Assembly: GCF_938045465.1 (NCBI RefSeq)
Contig: NZ_CALIBF010000165.1
Coordinates: 1-9,693, forward strand
Reading direction: 5' to 3'
Length of the DNA stretch: 9,693 nt
Source of the DNA: an uncultured Campylobacter sp.
GTDB lineage: Bacteria > Campylobacterota > Campylobacteria > Campylobacterales > Campylobacteraceae
Below are positions 5,226 to 9,693 of the stretch, piece after piece. Numbering within the stretch: position 1 is the first letter of the stretch; every line of letters starts with the position of its first letter. The notes under the pieces were generated by a model. The model had not been told where the DNA came from. It saw nothing but the letters and a program-made list of their open reading frames with translations, and searched no databases. The position numbers and the translations under genes are program-made.

Positions 5226-6941
5226 CTATACTTCCTCGCATAGCTCCTCTATCGCCTTAAGCGGGCTTTTGCGCTTTTTGCAGATCTCCGCGTATTCGCT
5301 CTTTGGCGAGCTGTCGTAAACGATACCTGCGCCCGCGCCGATAAATACGAGATTGCTTAGTTCTTCGCAGCCGAAATTCTCCGCGTTAAATTTAGCAGCC
5401 TCAAACCGTATCGCGCGGCTAAAGCTCGGCTCGCTTTCTAAATTTAGTGTCCCGCCGCCTGCGCGAGCTTTTAAATTTAATCTCGTATCGCGCTCGCTCG
5501 CACGAGTTAAATTTTGCACCCCGCCGCTGCCCTTTTGCGCCGCAGCACCGTGAAGCCCCGTCTTCTCGGGATTTTCACCATTGCAAATCTCTGTCGTCTC
5601 GGGATTTTCACCGTCGCAAGCAGCGCTTAAATTTAAACAGGAATTTAGTTTAAAATTCTCGTTCGAGCAGGAATCTTGCGCGTCGCGATTTACGAAGATC
5701 GCCGAACGGATCAAGATCGCCTGCATCACGTCGCCGTTAAAGCGCCAAAATCCGATTCCGCCGCCGTATATGCCGCGCTCGTAGCGCTCCAGCTCGTTTA
5801 TGATCTGCATCGCGCGGATCTTCGGGCTACCGCTTAGCGTGCCCGCAGGAAAGATCGTGCCGAGCACCTCAAACACGCTTATCCCGCGCGGCTTGGCGCC
5901 GTAAACCTCGCTTACGATGTGCATCACGCTTTCGTAGCGCACGACGCGCATCGCGTTTTGCACCCGCACCGAGGCAGGCGCGGCGAATTTGCCGATGTCG
6001 TTACGCGCTAGATCGATCAGCATCCGATGCTCCGCAAGCTCCTTTTCGTCGCCTAAAAGCTCACGCTCAAGCGCCGCGTCGGCTTCGGCGTTTGCGCCTC
6101 TGCTGCGGGTACCTGCGATGGGAGCGACGAAAATTTCGTCCTTTTTAATCTCCATAATCAGCTCGGGGCTGGAGCCCGCGACGCAGCCGTAGGGCGTCGG
6201 GAAGTGAAACATATAGGGGCTCGGATTATTCTTTTTGAGTCGCTCGTAAAACTCCAAGCTGCCGAGATTCGTGCCGATTTTTAAAATTTCGCCCAGCACG
6301 ACCTGAAAAACGTCGCCGCTTTTTATCTTTTCTTTTGCGGCTTCGACCATCGCGCTAAAATGCGACTCCTCGGCGCCAAGATCGGTTAAAATTTTAAATT
6401 TAAGCTCTTTTTTCTGCAGCGCGGACTTCGCTGCGTTTTGCGATTTTGCCTCGTTTTTTATCGCGGTATCTGTTCTTGCGGCACTCTGGGGGGCATCTGC
6501 CGCTTCGGCGAAGCTTTGCTGCGAAGTTTGAGAACTAAGTCCGCGCAGGCTTTCGTAAATTTGGGCGTCTTTGCCGTAAAAATCGTAAATTTTACTGATT
6601 TTATCGTAGTGCAGGTAGTTTGCGGCATCGGCGTAAAAAAACGGCGGGAAGTCATACAGCGCCTGCTTCGGTGCGCCAATATTTTCGAACGCGCGCACGA
6701 TGTCGTAGCCCAAAACGCCGAAAAGCCCGGCAAAGCTCGCGTTTTTAAACTCGCTTGCGCCCGCTTTTGCGCTTTTTACCTCATCAAATTTAAGCTTTAG
6801 CGCCTCAAAGCTCATCTTAAATCCGTCGAAATAATCGCAATCAATGCCGATGATGACTTGAGCGTCGTCCTCTGCGAGATAGCTTTGCGGATGCGTCTTT
6901 AAAATTTCGCGGTAGTAAAAAAGCGGCTCTTCTAAAAGCAT
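5226..6941 (-). CDS. trpE: Anthranilate synthase component I, with two inserts
   Basis: TrpE makes anthranilate from chorismate using ammonia from the TrpG domain. Numbering from the start chosen here (571 residues), the chorismate-binding core shows FQVVLG (212-217), AGSSPEL (255-261), PIAGTRSRG (274-282), LARNDIGKFA (311-320), FPAGTLSGSPKIRAM (364-378), YGGGIGF (392-398) and the C-terminal GAGAGIVYDS (535-544). Family members are usually near 420-500 residues. The extra length is a Ser/Ala/Gln-rich insert at about 134-179 and a roughly 108-residue insert at about 419-526, just before the last core strand. The longer reading starts nine codons upstream at 6968. I prefer the ATG at 6941 because AAGGA sits 5 nt before it, whereas the upstream ATG has no ribosome binding site and overlaps a perfect TATAAT. 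The gene is first in the trp cluster and divergent from yaaA. Confidence 0.92.
   Translation of the reverse strand: MLLEEPLFYYREILKTHPQSYLAEDDAQVIIGIDCDYFDGFKMSFEALKLKFDEVKSAKAGASEFKNASFAGLFGVLGYDIVRAFENIGAPKQALYDFPPFFYADAANYLHYDKISKIYDFYGKDAQIYESLRGLSSQTSQQSFAEAADAPQSAARTDTAIKNEAKSQNAAKSALQKKELKFKILTDLGAEESHFSAMVEAAKEKIKSGDVFQVVLGEILKIGTNLGSLEFYERLKKNNPSPYMFHFPTPYGCVAGSSPELIMEIKKDEIFVAPIAGTRSRGANAEADAALERELLGDEKELAEHRMLIDLARNDIGKFAAPASVRVQNAMRVVRYESVMHIVSEVYGAKPRGISVFEVLGTIFPAGTLSGSPKIRAMQIINELERYERGIYGGGIGFWRFNGDVMQAILIRSAIFVNRDAQDSCSNENFKLNSCLNLSAACDGENPETTEICNGENPEKTGLHGAAAQKGSGGVQNLTRASERDTRLNLKARAGGGTLNLESEPSFSRAIRFEAAKFNAENFGCEELSNLVFIGAGAGIVYDSSPKSEYAEICKKRKSPLKAIEELCEEV
5364..5687 (-). 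other. TrpE insert 2, hydrophilic, RAATTY-rich
   Basis: This in-frame segment lies between AILIRSAIFVN and the terminal VFIGAGAGIVYD core, where normal TrpE has only a short strand turn. It is rich in Asn, Glu, Ser, Leu and Lys and contains LNL/KFN-type words coded by AAATTT. I count about eight RAATTY hexamers in 324 bases. Boundaries are approximate. Confidence 0.65.
5550..5615 (-). repeat. Two tandem 33-bp repeats inside trpE
   Basis: The units at 5583-5615 and 5550-5582 match at 25 of 33 bases. They share the exact 16-mer TCTCGGGATTTTCACC (plus strand) at 5564-5579 and 5597-5612. They encode DGENPETTEIC and NGENPEKTGLH. The unit length of 11 codons is the same as in the trpF array. Confidence 0.85.
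6405..6542 (-). other. TrpE insert 1, Ser/Ala/Gln-rich linker
   Basis: About 46 residues between the N-terminal and chorismate-binding regions are dominated by Ser, Ala, Gln, Lys and Asp (for example SSQTSQQSFAEAADAPQSAA). It is probably a flexible linker. It lacks the RAATTY enrichment of insert 2. Boundaries are approximate. Confidence 0.55.
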
Positions 6942-6946
6942 TTTCG

Positions 6947-6951
6947 TCCTT
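6947..6951 (-). promoter_or_regulatory. Ribosome binding site that decides the trpE start
   Basis: The minus strand reads AAGGA, CGAAA, ATG. Spacing of 5 nt to the ATG at 6941-6939 is ideal, and no comparable site precedes the upstream ATG at 6968. Confidence 0.7.
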
Positions 6952-6966
6952 GGAATTTTTAGCGCC

Positions 6967-6972
6967 ATTATA
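6967..6972 (-). promoter_or_regulatory. Candidate sigma-70 -10 box for the trp operon
   Basis: A perfect TATAAT on the minus strand overlaps the upstream candidate ATG of trpE. Transcription would begin near 6960, giving a leader of about 18 nt to the ATG at 6941, with the AAGGA inside it. No good -35 is visible, which is common in Campylobacter. Such a short leader leaves no room for a leader-peptide attenuator. Confidence 0.5.
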
Positions 6973-7039
6973 CGCTGCTTAGCTTAAATTTGAGCGGGCG
7001 GCGCGAGCCTAGACGGGCTTAATGCAAGCAAAATTTTAG

Positions 7040-7045
7040 TAAAAT
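7040..7045 (+). promoter_or_regulatory. Candidate -10 box for yaaA
   Basis: TAAAAT lies in an A/T-rich stretch of the 98-126 base divergent region between trpE and yaaA, about 22 nt before the yaaA ATG. The leader would be short but would still contain the ribosome binding site. Confidence 0.35.
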
Positions 7046-7056
7046 GAGCAAATTTT

Positions 7057-7062
7057 AAGGAG
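7057..7062 (+). promoter_or_regulatory. Ribosome binding site of yaaA
   Basis: AAGGAG lies 5 nt before the ATG at 7068. It fixes the start of this gene. Confidence 0.75.
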
Positions 7063-7067
7063 AGCGT

Positions 7068-7799
7068 ATGAAAATTTTATTTTCCCCAAGCGAGATGAAA
7101 AGTGAGCAAGGAGGCAGCACGCGCATTTGCGAGCAAAATTTCATCTTTGCAGATCTTTACGAAAAGCGCCTGCAGATGCTGCGCGCCTACGCGGATTTCG
7201 TGGATAAAGCGAGCGAGGCGGAGCTTTGCAAGCTTTTCGGACTGAAAAAATGGGATGCGGCTCTGCGCGAAAATATCTTTGAAAAAGGCTGCGCGAAGGC
7301 GCTTTTGCGCTACACCGGCACCGCATATCGCGCCCTAGGCTACGCGTCGCTAAGCCCCGGCGCGCAGGAGTTTGCGGAGCGAAACACGATAATTTTTTCA
7401 AACCTTTTCGGCCCCGTGCTGGGCGGCGACGCGCTGCCGAACTACAAGCTCAAACAGGGTGAGAAATTCGGCGGCATAGACGCGGCGAAATTTTATCGCG
7501 ATAGCTTCTCCGCCGCGCTGGATCGGTATCTGGCAGATGAATGCGTAGTGGATCTGCGCGCGGGATTTTACGAAAAATTTTATGAGATGAAGCATGAATA
7601 TTTGAGTTTTAGTTTCATCAAAGGCGGCAAGGTGCTGAGCCACTACGCCAAAGCCTGGCGCGGTAAGGTGTTGCGCGAAATAGCCCTAGCAGGAGCTTGC
7701 AGCGAGGCTGAGGTGCTTGCGCTGCGCTTGGGCGGCGCCTCCGTGTTTGAAATCAAACAGATTGGGCCAAGAAAGGAGATCGTGCTGGAAATTTCATAA
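7068..7799 (+). CDS. yaaA: YaaA/DUF328 (UPF0246) family protein
   Basis: This 243-residue cytosolic protein belongs to the YaaA family. In E. coli, YaaA binds DNA and helps limit iron-driven damage during peroxide stress. Visible family features are the N-terminal MKILFSPSEMK, YTGTAYRAL (residues 82-90), SNLFGPVLGGDALPNYKLKQG (111-131), VDLRAGFYEKFY (161-172), the basic SHYAKAWRGKVLRE (191-204) and a C-terminal FEIKQIGPRKEIVLEIS. Length is close to the E. coli protein (258 residues), so it looks intact. It is divergent from trpE, with both starts inside about 130 bases, so regulators could act on both. No terminator is clear downstream, although an 8-bp inverted repeat begins 7 nt after the stop. 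Confidence 0.85.
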   Translation: MKILFSPSEMKSEQGGSTRICEQNFIFADLYEKRLQMLRAYADFVDKASEAELCKLFGLKKWDAALRENIFEKGCAKALLRYTGTAYRALGYASLSPGAQEFAERNTIIFSNLFGPVLGGDALPNYKLKQGEKFGGIDAAKFYRDSFSAALDRYLADECVVDLRAGFYEKFYEMKHEYLSFSFIKGGKVLSHYAKAWRGKVLREIALAGACSEAEVLALRLGGASVFEIKQIGPRKEIVLEIS

Positions 7800-7805
7800 G
7801 GCGCA

Positions 7806-7845
7806 AAATCCGCTCGGAGAAATTTACGATCAAGTTTGCGGATTT
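7806..7845. repeat. Inverted repeat after yaaA
   Basis: The arms AAATCCGC (7806-7813) and GCGGATTT (7838-7845) are perfectly complementary over 8 bp, with a 24-nt loop containing AAATTT. It starts just after the yaaA stop but has no T-run, so terminator function is doubtful. Confidence 0.5.
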
Positions 7846-8153
7846 AACGCGAATTTTTGCGTAAAATTTAGCTCGGAAAATTTGCTGCGAGTCCAAATCC
7901 CACCCCATCCAAAGCGATTTTACCTGGAGAAATTTGCGGGCGGAATTTCGGCGTGAGGATTTTGCGGCGGCGGCTTTTTGGTCTTTGAGAGGGCTTTGGG
8001 CTGCCTTAAACGAGCTTTTGGCGGTGAAATTTCGTCGTAAATTTTTACAAGAAATTCGCGCTCTTTGCGTTTCCGTGCGCTCTGCATAAAATTTTACGGC
8101 GATCTTGTTGTGACTTTGCGGCGATTTTTAGAATACGGAGCGTAGAAATTTCG

Positions 8154-8208
8154 CGGTATAATTTTGACTGAAATTTTACCGTGCGGAATTTTGCCGTATG
8201 AAATTTCG
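8154..8208. repeat. Two adjacent hairpins with AATTT/AAATT cores
   Basis: Hairpin one (8154-8181) pairs CGGTA with TACCG and AATTT with AAATT around a TGACTG loop, with one T/T mismatch. Hairpin two (8184-8208) pairs CGGAATTT with AAATTTCG, with one G/T wobble, around a 9-nt loop. Each contains a half or full RAATTY site in its stem. Confidence 0.6.
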
Positions 8209-8214
8209 CCGCGA
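8170..8214 (+). repeat. Three tandem 15-bp repeats
   Basis: The units GAAATTTTACCGTGC, GGAATTTTGCCGTAT and GAAATTTCGCCGCGA sit end to end. Each begins with an RAATTY site and continues into a CCG. A related GAAATTTCGCGGTAT lies just before, at 8145-8159. The minus strand would translate to AKFHT-AKFRT-VKFQS-like units, but I see no start signal and judge it non-coding. Confidence 0.7.
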
Positions 8215-8243
8215 TAAAATCCTGTCGAAAATTTAATCGCGGC
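8208..8243. repeat. Strong hairpin with perfect 8-bp GC arms
   Basis: GCCGCGAT (8208-8215) pairs with ATCGCGGC (8236-8243). After an A/A mismatch, a further AAAT/ATTT stem leaves a 10-nt loop. The following bases are an A-run, not a T-run, so it is not a standard terminator for the plus strand. Confidence 0.6.
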
Positions 8244-8374
8244 AAAAAATACTGCGTTGCGATTAAAACGTGAAATTTTATCTAAAATTTACGCTAAACC
8301 GCCGTAGTCTGGGCGCAGAATTTTAAAATCCGCTGCCAAGCTGCAATACGAACAAACGCAGGCGGGCTAATTTG

Positions 8375-8546
8375 CATAAAATTTCAAGCCGAAATTCCAC
8401 ACCTTAAAATCCCGTAAATTTTAAAATTTTGCAAATCGCGCGCTGAAATTTCGAGCTAAAATCTCGCTTGCAAACTTTCAAGCCAAGCCAATTCCAGATA
8501 AAATTTCAAATCAAAATTTGGGGCATAAATTTCAAACCGAAATCCC
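8375..8546 (+). repeat. Diverged direct repeat pair (8375-8398 and 8524-8546)
   Basis: Both copies follow CATAAA(A)TTTCAA(G/A)CCGAAAT(T/C)CC and lie 149 bases apart. They surround other AAATTT-bearing words. They look like degenerate members of one dispersed family rather than a recent duplication. Confidence 0.5.
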
Positions 8547-8617
8547 GCGATCAAAATCCCTCGCCTCAAAATCCCGCAAATCCCCGCTCCTAAATCCAAA
8601 ATTCCGCAAATTTAGCA

Positions 8618-8636
8618 AGCTTTAAATTTTAAAGCT
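8618..8636. promoter_or_regulatory. 19-bp palindrome at the tauE promoter, possible operator
   Basis: AGCTTTAAA, a central T, then TTTAAAGCT form perfect 9-bp arms. The last base overlaps the candidate tauE -10 box at 8636-8641. The position suits a repressor or activator site. The regulator is unknown, and the palindrome may instead be one of the general AAATTT palindromes of this DNA. Confidence 0.45.
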
Positions 8637-8641
8637 ATAAA
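8636..8641 (+). promoter_or_regulatory. Candidate -10 box for tauE
   Basis: TATAAA lies 27 nt before the tauE ATG in A/T-rich sequence. A start near 8648 would leave about a 20-nt leader containing the ribosome binding site. Confidence 0.45.
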
Positions 8642-8657
8642 CTTCGCTTCAAATTTT

Positions 8658-8662
8658 AAGGA
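8658..8662 (+). promoter_or_regulatory. Ribosome binding site of tauE
   Basis: AAGGA with 6 nt to the ATG at 8669 supports this start over internal ATG codons. Confidence 0.75.
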
Positions 8663-8668
8663 TCAAAA

Positions 8669-9400
8669 ATGCTAGAACTCCCCTTTGTCGGCGTCGTCGT
8701 GGGCTTCATATCGGGCTTTTTCGGTATCGGCGGCGGCACGGTCGTAATGCCCGTGATGATGGCTCTGGGATACGACGTCAAGACCGCCGCGGGCATCTCG
8801 GTGATGCAGATGTTCATCGTCTCGATTTTCGGCTCATATCTGAACTACCGCGCGGGCAGACTCCGCCTAGATAGCGGCATCGCAGTGGGGCTCGGAGGGC
8901 TGTGCGGCGCGAGCATATCGGGATTCATCGTAAAATACTCGCCGGAAATCGTGCTTGAGATCGGTCTTTTGCTGACGCTTGCGATCTCATTTCTCAAACT
9001 CTTTAGCACGAATGTAACAAGCGGCGGCAACGCCGATCCCCACGGCGCGGTGCTGTTTTTCATCGGCTTTGCTATCGGCGCGATCGCGCTTAGCATGGGC
9101 GTGGGCGGCGCGGTATTTCTAACGCCCGTATTGGTCGGATTTTTGGGCGTCGATATCAAAAGAGCGGTCTGTATGGGGCTATTTTTCATCGTTTTCGGCT
9201 CATTTAGCGCGCTTTTGAGCCTTTCGTACAACGGACATGTGGATTACGAACGCGGCGCGCTGCTAGCCGTGGGCGGGCTTTTGGGCGTATATTTCGGCAC
9301 CTCTCAGGCTCGCCGTGCAAAGCGCGAAACGCAGAAAAAATGGCTGCTCATCCTCTATGTCGTGCTATTTGCGCTGGCGCTAAAAAAGGTGCTGCAGTAG
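8669..9400 (+). CDS. TauE/SafE-family (sulfite exporter-like) membrane transporter
   Basis: This 243-residue inner-membrane protein belongs to the TauE/SafE/YfcA family, whose members export or import small organic or inorganic anions such as sulfite and sulfoacetate. The two family half-repeats each show the glycine-rich signature: GFFGIGGGTVVMP (residues 16-28) and MGVGGAVFLTP (143-153). About eight hydrophobic segments are visible, near 5-30, 40-60, 70-88, 92-110, 127-155, 165-188, 195-212 and 224-240, with charged loops between (for example RRAKRETQKK at 215-224). Length is normal for the family. The substrate cannot be read from the sequence, and no sulfur gene is adjacent. The gene contains no AATT at all, in sharp contrast to the spacer before it, and its leader has a palindrome that could be an operator. 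Confidence 0.88.
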   Translation: MLELPFVGVVVGFISGFFGIGGGTVVMPVMMALGYDVKTAAGISVMQMFIVSIFGSYLNYRAGRLRLDSGIAVGLGGLCGASISGFIVKYSPEIVLEIGLLLTLAISFLKLFSTNVTSGGNADPHGAVLFFIGFAIGAIALSMGVGGAVFLTPVLVGFLGVDIKRAVCMGLFFIVFGSFSALLSLSYNGHVDYERGALLAVGGLLGVYFGTSQARRAKRETQKKWLLILYVVLFALALKKVLQ

Positions 9401-9413
9401 CGCCCGCTGTAGT

Positions 9414-9436
9414 AGCGCTGCAGCGATTGCTGCGCT
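9414..9436 (+). terminator. Possible weak terminator of tauE
   Basis: GCAGC (9420-9424), loop GATT and GCTGC (9429-9433) form a tight stem 20 nt after the stop codon, with outer AGC and GCT able to pair around a bulge. The following sequence, ATAGTTTTG, is only a poor T-run. Confidence 0.3.
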
Positions 9437-9659
9437 ATAGTTTTGCCTTGCCTCGGTTTTGCTACAAGCGCGGTTTAAGCATTCGCGCTGTTTTGCTACG
9501 TCGCCCTTTTGCGTCTCGTAGTTTTTTGCTTTGCCGTCCTCTTACACTGCGCGCGTTTGATCGCCGTTTTGCGGCGGCGCGTAAAACGTCGCGTTTCGTC
9601 GCGCGAGTAAAATTTTAAAACGAAATTTCAAAAAGCGCGAGCAAATTTTAAAAGCTGAA

Positions 9660-9680
9660 TTTTAACTAGCCGCGTTAAAA
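9660..9680. repeat. Inverted repeat near right edge
   Basis: TTTTAAC and GTTAAAA are perfectly complementary 7-bp arms around the 7-nt loop TAGCCGC. The function is unknown. Confidence 0.45.
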
Positions 9681-9693
9681 TAGCGAAGTCGCA

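Larger units (their letters stand above)
7800..8668. other. 869-base non-coding spacer saturated with AAATTT repeats
   Basis: I see no credible gene between yaaA and tauE. By hand count about 30 RAATTY hexamers occur here, roughly one every 29 bases, mostly AAATTT and GAATTT. Contained structures are an inverted repeat at 7806-7845, three tandem 15-mers at 8170-8214, linked hairpins at 8154-8243, a diverged direct repeat (8375-8398 and 8524-8546), recurring AAAATCCCG-type words at 8404-8590, and a palindrome at 8618-8636 next to the tauE promoter. GGAGAAATTT also occurs twice (7816-7825 and 7926-7935). Confidence 0.7.
9401..9693. other. 293-base region after tauE, no gene seen
   Basis: No convincing coding region or RNA gene is visible. 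The first part contains a stem-loop and repeated TTTTGC words, including two copies of GTTTTGCTAC (9456-9465 and 9490-9499). The last 90 bases return to AAATTT-rich sequence with four RAATTY sites and an inverted repeat. Confidence 0.5.

Noticed and set aside
6438..6800. Plus-strand frame of 120 codons inside trpE
   Set aside because: It is antisense to well-conserved trpE coding sequence, with no start signal.
8145..8243. CRISPR-like array
   Set aside because: The repeats are adjacent, only 15 bp long, few and diverged, with no unique spacers and no cas genes nearby.
8208..8243. Rho-independent terminator
   Set aside because: The stem is strong, but an A-run rather than a T-run follows on the plus strand, and no T-run follows on the minus strand.
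8045..8245. Minus-strand frame with AKFHT/AKFRT/VKFQS units resembling pentapeptide repeats
   Set aside because: The units are just the 15-bp DNA repeat read in one frame. The start would be a TTG without a ribosome binding site, and the pattern does not match the A(D/N)LxX pentapeptide rule.
8845..9231. Minus-strand frame of 128 codons opposite tauE
   Set aside because: tauE has clear family signatures and a ribosome binding site. The opposite frame is composition-driven.

Overview
The window looks like a chromosomal segment of an epsilonproteobacterium, most likely Campylobacter of the moderate-GC oral group (gracilis/rectus/showae-like). The evidence is a trpE then trpG-trpD-fusion then trpF order typical of Campylobacter, GC-balanced genes set in sequence saturated with AAATTT/AAAATTTT words, and AAGGA-type ribosome binding sites. 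The species is an inference.

Layout. Positions 1-345 (minus) hold the 5' part of an unrecognised, AT-rich gene for a probable membrane protein that runs off the left edge. Positions 415-6941 (minus) hold a tryptophan-biosynthesis cluster in transcription order: trpE, a 292-base spacer, a fused trpGD, a D12-class DNA adenine methyltransferase, then trpF. The trpGD, methyltransferase and trpF genes are packed tightly: a stop codon directly abuts the next ATG, and the next pair overlaps by 17 nt. No trpB, trpA or trpC is present. Divergent from trpE is a yaaA-family gene (7068-7799, plus). An 869-base non-coding stretch follows, full of AAATTT-containing repeats and palindromes, then a TauE/SafE-type membrane transporter gene (8669-9400, plus). 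The last 293 bases appear non-coding.

How the genes work together. TrpE plus the TrpG half of TrpGD make anthranilate from chorismate. The TrpD half adds the phosphoribosyl group, and TrpF isomerises the product. Indole-glycerol phosphate synthase and tryptophan synthase must be encoded elsewhere. The methyltransferase has no metabolic role in the pathway but is built into the operon.

Main points of interest. (1) TrpF is 599 residues, nearly three times the normal size, because three hydrophilic segments are inserted in frame between intact barrel elements. TrpE carries two similar inserts. (2) An insert in each protein contains tandem 33-bp (11-codon) repeats. (3) The hexamer RAATTY occurs about once per 30 bases in intergenic DNA and in most of these inserts, is sparser in the core genes, and is absent from tauE. 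RAATTY is the reported target of the C. jejuni orphan methyltransferase CtsM, which is needed for natural transformation. A D12-class adenine methyltransferase sits in the same operon. I propose, as inference only, that this is a methylation-marked uptake-signal system whose signal sequences have accumulated in spacers and in tolerant protein loops.
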